From CAYWJT01 sp964458655 (GTDB lineage Bacteria > Acidobacteriota > Aminicenantia > Aminicenantales > Saccharicenantaceae), in the NCBI GenBank assembly GCA_964458655.1, contig CAYWJT010000017.1, positions 1 through 46,596 on the forward strand: a stretch of DNA of 46,596 bases, read 5' to 3'. This document shows, in pieces, positions 16,551-25,556 of the stretch. The position numbers and the translations under genes are program-made. Below the pieces are notes generated by a model that saw only the letters and a list, made by a program, of their open reading frames with translations, did no database searches and was not told where the DNA came from. Each line of letters starts with the position of its first letter. Positions within the stretch are counted from its first letter, which is position 1.

Positions 16551-16588
16551 TGTCCCTCGTTCTTCCCGTTCTTCCGTTCTTCCCGTTC
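16542..16588 (+). repeat. Imperfect tandem CGTTCTT repeats
   Basis: The heptamer CGTTCTT or CGTTCTG occurs five times in 46 bases, separated by TTGTCCCT, CC, C and CC, directly after the terminator stem and before the next promoter. It is probably slippage-prone low-complexity DNA. Confidence 0.6.
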
Positions 16589-16601
16589 TGCCCTCGCTTC
16601 C

Positions 16602-16630
16602 TTGACAAGCCCGGCCGCCCTACCTATATT
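16602..16630 (+). promoter_or_regulatory. Sigma-70-type promoter of the bifunctional-nuclease gene
   Basis: TTGACA (16602-16607), 17-bp spacer, TATATT (16625-16630). Transcription would begin near 16637, leaving a short leader before the ATG at 16651. Confidence 0.85.
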
Positions 16631-16650
16631 AGGAAAGAAGGGCAGGAACG

Positions 16651-17136
16651 ATGGAAATCGAGATGAAAGTAAAGGGGCTGGTGGTCGACCCCGTCTCCAA
16701 GATGCCCATCGTGGTCCTGGAAAATCCCCAGAACGAGCAGATCCTGCCCATCTGGATCGGCGTTTTCGAGGCCAACGCCATCGCCCTGAGCATCGAGAAC
16801 GTCGACACGCCCCGGCCCATGACCCACGACCTTCTGAAATGCTTCCTGGAGAAGGCCGGGGTCACTATCGACAGGATTGTCGTCAACGACGTCCGCAACA
16901 ACACCTTCTACGCCCTGATACACTGCCGCCAGAGCGGCCAGTCCCTGGTCATCGACTCCCGCCCCTCGGACGCCATCGCCCTGGCCCTGCGCGTGAGCGC
17001 GCCGATCTTCGTCGAAGAGACCGTGGTCACCAAGGCCAACGGCCTGCGCTTCGAGAAGGACCTGGAATCCTCGGAAAAGCTGCTCGGCTGGCTGGAGAAG
17101 CTGAGGCCGGAGGATTTCGGCAAGTACAAGATGTAG
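16651..17136 (+). CDS. Bifunctional nuclease-family protein (DUF151)
   Basis: 161 residues. Nearly the whole protein is the BFN/DUF151 domain (about 4-130): KGLVVDPVSKMPIVVLEN, ILPIWIGVFEANAIAL, RPMTHDLLKCFLEKAG, and the DSRPSDAIALALR signature. Members have been reported to show DNase and RNase activity in a plant protein, and a bacterial homologue has a solved structure; the role in bacteria is not settled. A strong promoter lies immediately upstream. The 3' end faces the convergent LptF-LptG gene with only 16 bases between stop codons and no room for a separate terminator. Confidence 0.9.
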   Translation: MEIEMKVKGLVVDPVSKMPIVVLENPQNEQILPIWIGVFEANAIALSIENVDTPRPMTHDLLKCFLEKAGVTIDRIVVNDVRNNTFYALIHCRQSGQSLVIDSRPSDAIALALRVSAPIFVEETVVTKANGLRFEKDLESSEKLLGWLEKLRPEDFGKYKM

Positions 17137-17152
17137 GCCGGCGGCCGCCGCG

Positions 17153-19507
17153 CTACGTTCTTAGCTTTGAAATAAGAACCACTCCCGCGAGCCCGAAGAA
17201 CATGTCCGCGGCCCAGGCCGCCAGAAACGGCGGCAGGACGCCCGCGTGGCCGAGCCTCCTCAGCAGGAGAACGGCCGCCCAGTAGAACGCGGCCAGGAAG
17301 ACCGACGCGACGACTCCGGCAAGCACGCCTCTCCGCCCGATGGAGAAGGCGGCCGGAACCGCAAGAAGCGCCATGACCAGCCCGGCCAGGGGAAGGGCCG
17401 TCCGAGAATGAAGGTCGGTCTCGAGCCCCGCCGGCTTCAGGCCCATTTTCCTGACCTCGGCGATGTGCCGCCTGAGCCGGCCGTACTTCATGAAGACGGC
17501 CTGCTCCCGGACATCCTCGAAAGCTCCGGCCGGGGCCTCGAGATTCCATTCGCCCGTCCCTTCCCACACCAAGGCGCCGCTTTCGTCCGGCGGGAAGCGC
17601 AGACGGCGGCCCCTCTCCGGCGCCACGTTCGTTCCTTCCAACCCGGCCCGCGGCGCGTAGCCCAGGCCTGAGACCCCGCCCGCGGCCAGGTCGAGTTCGA
17701 AGGCCGAAAGTCCCAGCAACGTCCGGGACCTCGAATCGAAGTAATCGTAGCGGACGATAGTCTCCGAACCCGGAACATACAGCCACTGCCGGCCGGACAG
17801 TCTCGAGGCCCGCGGCTGCGTATCGTTCACGACGTCCAGGACCGCCTGAGCCCTGGCGTCCGCGGCCGGGATGATGTTCTCCTGGAAAAGATAAGCCACC
17901 CCGCAGCAGAGCGCGGACGCGGCCAACACCGGGGCGACGAGCCGGTAAAGGCTCATACCGATGGCCTTCATGGCCGTGACCTCGTTGAAACGGGCCAGCA
18001 GGCCGAGCGCCATGACAGCCGCGGCCAGGACGGCCGGCGGCAGGACGAAGTAGAGCAGGCCCGGCGTCCTGTGCCAGACATAAGCGAAAAGCAGGCCGAG
18101 CGGCCTGCCGCGCGCCAGGACGTCGCCCAGAGTTGCGAAAGCGGTTGCGGCCGCGGCGCCCGCCAGAAGTCCGGGCAGGACCACGGCCAGGACGGTCAGG
18201 AACTTCCGGATGACGTAACGGTCGAGCGCCGCCGGGAAGGCGACCGCGCCTAACGCGGCCGGCTTCGCCCGTCTTCCGCCCGTCCCTAAGGTCCTGGATC
18301 CCGCTCCGGCCGGCCGGCGGCGCACGCGGGAACGAAGCCGGGCCGCCGGCCCGTTCGGCCCGGACACCAGCAGCAGGAGCGCCGCCAGCCCGGCGAGCAC
18401 GAGGCCCGGGCCCCACATCGCCGCCGCGGGGCGAAGCCGCCCTTCCACGGCGTATTTCTCGCCCATGATCAGCGCGAAGTTGAGGGCGACGATGACGACC
18501 ACGCTCAGCGCGAACCCGGCCAGCCCGCCCCGCCGGCCCGCGAGAAGGCCCAGCCCGAGTCCGAGCAGGCAAAAAACGAAACAGAGCGCCGGCAGGGCGA
18601 ACCTCTTGTGGGACTCGAGCCGGTAGAACCGCAGCTTCCGCAGGAGGCCGCTCCGTTCCGGGCTGTTCCCCCCTTCCCCGCCGGCACGGGACGCCAGCGC
18701 GAGCGAAACGCTCCTTTCCGCCTTCATCAGCTCGGGGAGCGTCATCTCTCTGGCCCCTTTTTCCCCAGCCGAGTCGGGCGTCAGGACCGCGGGCATATCC
18801 AGGCTCTCCTCGAGGCGGGAAAAGCGGGTCAGCGAGCAGGAGTCGAGCTCTGTCGGGTCGCCGCGCAGGACGGAGCCGTCGCTTAACTCGAACCGGACCC
18901 GGCGTCCGGTCCTGTCGACCCGGACAGCGGCGCTGCGGGCGACGACGACCTCCCGACGGCCGTCCGCTTTCTGCTCGTGGAGGAAAACCCCTCCGAGCTC
19001 GCCGCCCTCCCCGACCTCCCGGGCGAACAGGACGGTCCCGGGGACGACCTCGCTGAAGCGCATGGGCTTGATGCCGGGCTCGACCCGGGACAGGACCGCT
19101 TCCACCAGCAGCCGCCCGGCGCGGGCGTTGGCCTGAGGCGCCCAGAAAGCCGCCAGCAGGAAGGTAAGCGCGGACAGGCAGGCGGCCGCGGCCAGAAGCG
19201 GCCCCAGCAGCCGCCGCGGGTCGTAGCCGAGCGACTGCATGGCCGCGACTTCGCTGTCGACCGAAAGACGCGCCAGGCCGATCATGACGCCGGCCAGGCA
19301 GGCCATGGGCAGGGACAGCTCGACCACGGAAGGGACGCTGAGCGCCAGGATGAGCAGCATACTGCCGACGCCGACGCCGCGCTCGATGCTGACCTGGGCC
19401 AGCCGGAAAGCCGCGTCCAGAAGAAAGGCCAGGCTGATCACGAGAAGCGAGACGAAAAAGGCGGGCGTTATTTCCCGCAGGACGTAGAAGTGAACCTTCT
19501 TAGGCAC
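17153..19507 (-). CDS. Fused LptF-LptG family LPS export permease
   Basis: 784 residues, about twice one LptF or LptG (roughly 350-370). Residues 1-375 resemble LptF: an N-terminal YVLREITPAFFVSLL helix, the PSVVELSLPMACLAGVMIGL helix pair, EVAAMQSLGYDPRRLL, a periplasmic beta region and three more helices. A polar, Arg-rich linker (about 375-425) leads to a second, LptG-like copy: LDRYVIRKFLTVL, VLPPAVLAAAVMALGLLARFNEVTAMKAIGMS, a second beta region and three C-terminal helices. In other bacteria the two subunits form a heterodimer around which LptB2 powers LPS extraction from the inner membrane. Here one chain could supply both halves. The start is a GTG; the Shine-Dalgarno is weak (GGAA). 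lptB, lptA and lptC are not nearby. Confidence 0.88.
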   Translation of the reverse strand: MPKKVHFYVLREITPAFFVSLLVISLAFLLDAAFRLAQVSIERGVGVGSMLLILALSVPSVVELSLPMACLAGVMIGLARLSVDSEVAAMQSLGYDPRRLLGPLLAAAACLSALTFLLAAFWAPQANARAGRLLVEAVLSRVEPGIKPMRFSEVVPGTVLFAREVGEGGELGGVFLHEQKADGRREVVVARSAAVRVDRTGRRVRFELSDGSVLRGDPTELDSCSLTRFSRLEESLDMPAVLTPDSAGEKGAREMTLPELMKAERSVSLALASRAGGEGGNSPERSGLLRKLRFYRLESHKRFALPALCFVFCLLGLGLGLLAGRRGGLAGFALSVVVIVALNFALIMGEKYAVEGRLRPAAAMWGPGLVLAGLAALLLLVSGPNGPAARLRSRVRRRPAGAGSRTLGTGGRRAKPAALGAVAFPAALDRYVIRKFLTVLAVVLPGLLAGAAAATAFATLGDVLARGRPLGLLFAYVWHRTPGLLYFVLPPAVLAAAVMALGLLARFNEVTAMKAIGMSLYRLVAPVLAASALCCGVAYLFQENIIPAADARAQAVLDVVNDTQPRASRLSGRQWLYVPGSETIVRYDYFDSRSRTLLGLSAFELDLAAGGVSGLGYAPRAGLEGTNVAPERGRRLRFPPDESGALVWEGTGEWNLEAPAGAFEDVREQAVFMKYGRLRRHIAEVRKMGLKPAGLETDLHSRTALPLAGLVMALLAVPAAFSIGRRGVLAGVVASVFLAAFYWAAVLLLRRLGHAGVLPPFLAAWAADMFFGLAGVVLISKLRT

Positions 19508-19874
19508 GGCGTTCCATGACCAAGCGGCCGGACGCGAGCGGCCTCACCCGCCGCCCCGCGCGTCACGGCCCGAAAGCAGGCTCAATATAGCATAAAGGGC
19601 CGGAGAGCACGAAAGTTCTTATGCCCGCGTCCGGAAGAATTCCCGAAAGGCGGCGATGGGTATAACCCCGAAGACCCCGGTAGCGGAGGGGGACCCGCCG
19701 CTTGCGGCGGGGGGACCGACGGGACTGGTCCCCGGGGGCCCGGGGGGCCAGGGGTTGTGCCCGTCGCGAAGCCTGAGGGAGAATTCTTTCAGACGCGGGC
19801 GGAAGAAAAGGAAAGCCCCGGGCCCTTGCGGGCGCCGGGGCTTCAGACTCGTTTCAGAGCCGGCCGGGGCCGTC
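19508..19874. other. GC-rich intergenic region ahead of lptFG, behind groEL
   Basis: 367 bases with no recognisable gene. It carries two adjacent hairpins at 19694-19733 and the groEL terminator (19803-19843). AT-rich bases near 19585-19600 could hold the lptFG -10 (minus-strand TATATT), but no matching -35 is seen. Confidence 0.5.
19803..19843 (-). terminator. Terminator of the groES-groEL operon
   Basis: Minus-strand hairpin with outer arms AAGCCCC (19837-19843) and GGGGCTT (19813-19819), an imperfect GC inner stem and a GCAA loop, followed by the T-rich TTCCTTTTCTTCC. It lies about 30 bases past the groEL stop. Confidence 0.75.
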
Positions 19875-21491
<1,617 letters not shown>

Positions 21492-21510
21492 TGTTCCTCC
21501 TCTTGCCTGC

Positions 21511-21801
21511 TTACTTCTCGAGCACCGCCAGGATCTCGTCCTCGCGGACGATCACGTGCTCGACGCCGTCGATGGTGACCTCGGTCCCGCTGTACTTGCC
21601 GATCAGGACGCGGTCGCCCTTTTTGACGGCGAGCGGGATCGTCTTGCCCTCGTCGTTGACCCGGCCTTTGCCGACCTCGATGACGTCGGCTTCCTGAGGC
21701 TTTTCCTTGGCCGTGTCCGGGATGATGATCCCGCCTTTCTTGACTTCCTGCTCCTCAAGCCTCCTGAGGAGAACCCTGTCATGAAGCGGTTGCACCTTCA
21801 T
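21511..21801 (-). CDS. 10-kDa co-chaperonin GroES
   Basis: 96 residues from the ATG at 21801 (MKVQPLHDRVLLRR), which has AGGAGGT (21807-21813) at good spacing; a longer frame reaching 21831 would run into the CIRCE operator. The mobile-loop region EEQEVKKGGIIIPDTAKEKPQ and the C-terminal VIVREDEILAVLEK are typical. It caps the GroEL ring. It is the first gene of the groES-groEL operon and sits directly behind the promoter and CIRCE. Confidence 0.97.
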   Translation of the reverse strand: MKVQPLHDRVLLRRLEEQEVKKGGIIIPDTAKEKPQEADVIEVGKGRVNDEGKTIPLAVKKGDRVLIGKYSGTEVTIDGVEHVIVREDEILAVLEK

Positions 21802-21824
21802 ACGATACCTCCTGAATTGAGTAT

Positions 21825-21851
21825 TTGGCAATCAGATTATCAGAGTGCTAA
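21825..21851 (-). promoter_or_regulatory. CIRCE operator (HrcA target)
   Basis: TTGGCAATC, 9-base spacer, GAGTGCTAA in plus-strand view. One arm is perfect and the other has two changes from the TTAGCACTC-N9-GAGTGCTAA consensus. It lies immediately after the -10, covering the transcription start, so HrcA binding would block initiation until heat shock. Confidence 0.9.
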
Positions 21852-21880
21852 AATATACAAAAAACAAGGCCGTTTGTCAA
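21852..21880 (-). promoter_or_regulatory. Sigma-70-type promoter of groES-groEL
   Basis: Minus-strand TTGACA (21875-21880), exact 17-bp spacer, TATATT (21852-21857), abutting the CIRCE element. Confidence 0.93.
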
Positions 21881-21924
21881 GGGGGAAAAGGCCGAAATTA
21901 GCAGTCTCGAATTGAGACTGCTAA

Positions 21925-22161
21925 TCACCTCTTGGGCTTCACCTTGAGGGTTTTCATCCTGTTGTGGAGGGTGTTGCGGTGGACGCCGATGGCCTTGGCC
22001 ATGCGGGACTTGTTCCCCTCATATTTGGCCAGGGCTATTTCGTAGAAACACTTCTCGAACTCCCTGAGCGCGTCATCCAGGTCGATCTCCTTCTCGACCA
22101 TCTCGGTTATGAGCATCTCCATCTTCTGGCGGATGTTCAGCTCGCTATATTTTTTTTCCAT
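21925..22161 (-). CDS. Small Fis-type helix-turn-helix protein
   Basis: 78 residues. The C-terminal half (about 38-76) is a Fis-family HTH_8 domain: ALAKYEGNKSRMAKAIGVHRNTLHNRMKTLKVKP, the same kind of DNA-binding domain found at the end of sigma-54 activators. The N-terminal half (about 1-37) is an acidic helix with no recognised domain. A dimeric DNA-binding role is likely; the target is unknown. It is the last gene of the purC cluster and its start lies inside the end of the cvpA-like gene (17-base overlap), so translation is coupled. It could be a nucleoid or promoter factor, or a trimmed activator. Confidence 0.8.
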   Translation of the reverse strand: MEKKYSELNIRQKMEMLITEMVEKEIDLDDALREFEKCFYEIALAKYEGNKSRMAKAIGVHRNTLHNRMKTLKVKPKR

Positions 22162-22675
22162 GTCCCCCTCCCCCTTTCCGTATCTCCCTGTATGACGACT
22201 CGAACTTGTCCCGGACTTCTTTCGGGATCAGGTTCACCGCGGCCCTGGTTATGGAAAAGCAGACCGGCGCCAGCCGCGACGTCTCCAGGGCCGGCCGGCC
22301 GACCTGGAAGGTCGCCAGCGCGAAGACCAGGACGCCGCAGATCAGCACGCCCTTGATGAAGCCGAAGGCCCCGCCGCTCAGCCGGTTCACGAGCGCGAGC
22401 GGCCCCTTCATGGCCTTGGTCAGCAGGTAGCCGAGGACCGAGCCCGCCACGGCGACCGCCGCGAACAGCAGGATGAAGCCGAGGAATTCGGAGAACAGGG
22501 AGTTGTGGATGAAGGAGTCCAGGGCCCGGCCGACGCCGCGGTAATAAAGGACCGCCAGCACCAGGCCGGCGATGACGGCGACGATGCCGATGACCTGCCG
22601 CACGAGCCCTCTGACGATGCCCATGACCAGCGCCACGAAGAAGATGACGACGAGGGTGATGTCGAGCCAGTTCAT
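22145..22675 (-). CDS. CvpA-family inner-membrane protein
   Basis: 176 residues with four predicted membrane helices (about 3-22, 26-45, 62-84 and 100-122) and the family features WLDITLVVIFFVALVMGIVRG at the start and GFIKGVLICGVLVFALA late. CvpA proteins are linked to colicin V production and purine-gene operons in enterobacteria and to envelope stress; the biochemical role is unsettled. It overlaps the PHP gene upstream by 4 bases (ATGA) and the Fis-type gene downstream by 17 bases. Its linkage to purC here repeats the known cvpA-purine gene association. Confidence 0.88.
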   Translation of the reverse strand: MNWLDITLVVIFFVALVMGIVRGLVRQVIGIVAVIAGLVLAVLYYRGVGRALDSFIHNSLFSEFLGFILLFAAVAVAGSVLGYLLTKAMKGPLALVNRLSGGAFGFIKGVLICGVLVFALATFQVGRPALETSRLAPVCFSITRAAVNLIPKEVRDKFESSYREIRKGGGGHGKKI

Positions 22676-23556
22676 TGTTTGCGGGCCGCCCTTTCCTTGA
22701 GTTTTTCCACCATCCAGTAACCCCCTTCCTTGAGGTCGCCCAGCCTGACGTGCGGCTTGATGCGGCCGTGGAAATCCGAGCCGGCCGTCGGCACGAGGCC
22801 CAGTTCCTCCGCCAGGCCGAGGTAATATTGGACCTGCTTTTTCGTGTGATAGGAAGTGTAGACCTCGAGCCCGATGAGGCCGGCCGCTTTCAGCTCCTCC
22901 AGGTCCAGACGGTTGGCCATCTCGAAATAGGCCCCGGGGTGGGCCAGCACCGGGATGCCGCCGGTCTCGGGCGCGAGCTCCAGCGCCTGCCTCAGCCCGA
23001 TGAAATCCTTGGGCACGTAAGCCGGCTTGCTCTCGGCGAAATACTCGCGGTAGAAAAGGTAAGGGGCCTGGTCGAGCTTGCCGGCCCCGGCCATCCCGCC
23101 GAGCCTGGCCCGGTTCTCCGGCTTGTCGACTATGACCTGGGCGATCTTGACGCCGAGCGGCGGCGCGCCGTGCGACCCGGCGTCGACCTCTTCCCAGGTG
23201 ACGTCGAAGCCGAGCCCGCGGATCTTGTCGACGCGCTGCCGGGCCTCGGCCAGCCGGCGCGCGTTCTGTTCCGCGATTATCTTGAGGATGGTCGGGCTCG
23301 TCCAGTCGACGAAGGGCAGGAGCAGATGGAACTCACGGCCCTTGAAAAGGGTTGTCAGCTCCACGCTCGGGATGACCTCGACACCCGCCTTTTCGCCCGC
23401 CGCGACGGCCTCGGGATAGGCGTCTACGGTGTCGTGGTCGGCGATCGAGATCGCCCGGTAGCCTTTCTTCCGGGCCATGGCCGCGAGCTCTGCCGGCGAA
23501 AAATCACCGTCGCAGCTGCGGTCGGAGTGTATGTGGAGGTCGACCAGGTCGCTCAT
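22672..23556 (-). CDS. PHP-domain phosphoesterase (RNase AM/YciV-like)
   Basis: 294 residues. The PHP metal-binding motifs are all present: LHIHSDRSCDG, SIADHDTVDAYPEA, PSVELTT, PVLAHPGAYF and GSDFHGRIKPH. The closest known relatives are the YciV/RNase AM group, which remove nucleotides from 5' ends of RNA or act on 3',5'-nucleoside bisphosphates, so a role in nucleotide or RNA turnover is likely. It overlaps purC by 4 bases upstream and cvpA by 4 bases downstream, so it is translationally coupled in the operon. Exact substrate not predictable. Confidence 0.87.
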   Translation of the reverse strand: MSDLVDLHIHSDRSCDGDFSPAELAAMARKKGYRAISIADHDTVDAYPEAVAAGEKAGVEVIPSVELTTLFKGREFHLLLPFVDWTSPTILKIIAEQNARRLAEARQRVDKIRGLGFDVTWEEVDAGSHGAPPLGVKIAQVIVDKPENRARLGGMAGAGKLDQAPYLFYREYFAESKPAYVPKDFIGLRQALELAPETGGIPVLAHPGAYFEMANRLDLEELKAAGLIGLEVYTSYHTKKQVQYYLGLAEELGLVPTAGSDFHGRIKPHVRLGDLKEGGYWMVEKLKERAARKQ

Positions 23557-24446
23557 GGCAGGTCTTGCTTATCGGTGAGGAGCCGGTAGATCTCCAGGTA
23601 CTTGGCGGAGGTCTTGGCGACGATGTCCTCAGGCAGGACGGGCGGCGGCGAGTTCTTGTCCCAGCCCGTCGTCTCCAGGTAGTCGCGGACGAACTGCTTG
23701 TCCAAGCTGGGCTGGGACCGGCCCGGCTCGTAGGTTTCCATGGGCCAGAAGCGCGAGGAGTCGGGCGTGAATATCTCGTCCACCAGGATGAGCTCTCCGC
23801 CGGCCAGGCCGAACTCGAACTTGGTGTCGGCGATGATGATGCCCTTGGAAGCGGCGTGGAGAGAGGCCTTCTGGTAGAGCTCGAGGCTGAGCTTCTTTAT
23901 CCGTTTGGCCGGTCCGGCACCGATGAGCTTCTCGACTTCCCTGAAAGTTATGTTCTCGTCGTGGCCGTGTTCGGCCTTGGTCGAGGGCGTAAAGATCGGC
24001 TCCGGCAGGCGTTCGGACTCTTTCAGCCCCTTGGGCAGCTTGACGCCGCTTATCCTGCCCGTCGTCCGGTATTCCTTCCAGCCCGAACCGGAAAGGTAGC
24101 CCCTGACGACGCATTCCACCGGGATGACCTCCGCCTTCTTGACCAGCATCGAGCGCTTCTCCAGGAGACCGGCGAAAGGCTGGAGCGCGGCCGGGTAAAC
24201 TTTCACGTCCGCCGAGACGAGGTGGTTGGGGCAGACCAGCCGGACGAAATCGAACCAGAAGACCGAAAGCTGCGTCAAGACCTTGCCCTTGTAGGGGATG
24301 AGCGAGGGCAGGACCCAGTCGAAGGCCGAGATGCGGTCCGTGGCGACGACGAGCAGGCGGCCGTCGACCTCGAAGACGTTGCGGACTTTGCCTTTCTTGA
24401 AGGCCGGGATGCCGGTAAGCTCCAGGTCGCCTATCGTCTTTTCCAT
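23553..24446 (-). CDS. SAICAR synthase (PurC)
   Basis: 297 residues, the longer form of the family. It joins CAIR and aspartate using ATP to make SAICAR in purine biosynthesis. Motifs: KGKVRNVFEVDGRLLVVATDRISAFDWVLP, the ECVVRGYLSGSGWKEY segment, STKAEHGHDENI and LVDEIFTPDSSRFWP. The ATG has AGGAG 7 bases ahead. It is the first gene of the purC-PHP-cvpA-Fis cluster and has a sigma-70-type promoter at 24481-24509. Other pur genes are not in this window. Confidence 0.97.
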   Translation of the reverse strand: MEKTIGDLELTGIPAFKKGKVRNVFEVDGRLLVVATDRISAFDWVLPSLIPYKGKVLTQLSVFWFDFVRLVCPNHLVSADVKVYPAALQPFAGLLEKRSMLVKKAEVIPVECVVRGYLSGSGWKEYRTTGRISGVKLPKGLKESERLPEPIFTPSTKAEHGHDENITFREVEKLIGAGPAKRIKKLSLELYQKASLHAASKGIIIADTKFEFGLAGGELILVDEIFTPDSSRFWPMETYEPGRSQPSLDKQFVRDYLETTGWDKNSPPPVLPEDIVAKTSAKYLEIYRLLTDKQDLP

Positions 24447-24480
24447 TCTTAGCTCCTGAGGGTCCGTCGGGATTCACATA

Positions 24481-24509
24481 AGAATAAATAAAACTTTACC
24501 AAAAAGCAA
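24481..24509 (-). promoter_or_regulatory. Sigma-70-type promoter of the purC cluster
   Basis: Minus-strand TTGCTT (24504-24509), 17-bp spacer, TATTCT (24481-24486), in a short AT-rich island between pgeF and purC. Confidence 0.6.
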
Positions 24510-24525
24510 CTCGAGCGGGGCTTGG

Positions 24526-25218
24526 TCAGGGCCTAATGCCGATGAGATTGTGCAGCCGGCGGCGTTCCAGCGGGTCCCGCCTGTAGGAATAGAAGTCATG
24601 GCGGCAGTGGGAACAGCCGTCGGTCACGTAAACGTGGCTTTCGCCGAGGCCGGCCAGGCGCAGGAGGAACAGGTTGGCCGCAACGAGGTCGAGCAGGAAC
24701 TTATCCGGACGGCCGGGACGACCGGAAAAGACACCCGGCGGGAAACCGGCCTTCAGGAAGGCCTCCGTGACCTCTGCACCGACTTCATAACAGCCGCGGC
24801 CGATGGCCGGGCCGAAGGCCGCCAAGAGCCCGGCCGGGTCGCTCCCGAAAGTCGAGCTCATGACTTCCACGGCCCTCGCGAGCACCTTTTCTTTCGTCCC
24901 CCGCCAGCCGCAGTGGACCGCGGCCACGGCCCGGTTGGCCTCGTCGACGAGAAATACCGGCAGACAGTCGGCCGTCCTGACCACGAGCAGAAGGCCGGGG
25001 ACGCCGGTGACCAGGGCGTCGCCGGTCAGCCTGCCGTCCGGCGCCGACCCGACCACGTGGACGATGTCGGAGTGGACCTGCCGGAGCAGCACGGGCCGGA
25101 AGCCGCTCCTTTCGCCGCGGGCGAGGTCCGCCTCGCCGAAGCCGGCCCGGCCGAACCCGTGGACGAGCCAGGGGACGGCGTCAAGCAGCGGCGCGGTGTC
25201 GTAAGGTTTCTGTTCCAT
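24526..25218 (-). CDS. YfiH/PgeF-family peptidoglycan editing factor (multicopper polyphenol oxidase fold)
   Basis: 230 residues from the ATG at 25218; the frame stays open further upstream but that part is unlike the family. Metal-site residues of the family are visible: H49 (RQVHSD), C85 (TADCLPV) and H102 (VHCGWRG), plus GPAIGRGCYEV and the C-terminal YSYRRD. Members were first called laccase-like; later work reports purine nucleoside phosphorylase/deaminase activity for LACC1-type proteins and a peptidoglycan-editing role for E. coli YfiH. Which applies here is open. It lies 79 bases upstream of purC on the same strand. Confidence 0.9.
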   Translation of the reverse strand: MEQKPYDTAPLLDAVPWLVHGFGRAGFGEADLARGERSGFRPVLLRQVHSDIVHVVGSAPDGRLTGDALVTGVPGLLLVVRTADCLPVFLVDEANRAVAAVHCGWRGTKEKVLARAVEVMSSTFGSDPAGLLAAFGPAIGRGCYEVGAEVTEAFLKAGFPPGVFSGRPGRPDKFLLDLVAANLFLLRLAGLGESHVYVTDGCSHCRHDFYSYRRDPLERRRLHNLIGIRP

Positions 25219-25556
25219 CAGTGCCTTGGCGCGGGGGCCGGGAAAGCTCCGGGTGGTCTGCCAAATTCCCCGGCACCGCCGGAGAAACCGTCCCATGGCC
25301 ATCCGACCGCCGATAAATAATGCGCCCGAACCGGAAAAATTACCAGAAACCCGGGTTTCTCTCAAGCAAGACCGGCTTATCGCGCCGGCCGGATCATCCG
25401 GAAGGCGTTCTCCCCGGAAGGAGTTCTTCGGCCGGGCCAGCCTTGAAGAAGGCTGCCCGCGCCGGCGCGGCCGGGTCGGCCGTTCCATCTTCCGCGAGCC
25501 GCAGTTTGCTTTCAGTCGGGCTTATTTTGTAACATTGGGGCAATTGGAGAAAGGCC
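25219..25556. other. Divergent intergenic region between pgeF and the peptidase cassette
   Basis: 338 bases without a gene. It holds a perfect 16-bp palindrome (25345-25360). A weak promoter candidate for the plus-strand cassette is TTGCTT near 25506 with a TAACAT-like -10; no clear minus-strand promoter is seen. Confidence 0.5.
25345..25360. repeat. 16-bp perfect palindrome
   Basis: AGAAACCCGGGTTTCT is fully self-complementary, in the divergent region between pgeF and the P1 peptidase gene. It could be an operator for either gene; there is no T-run on either side. Confidence 0.5.
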
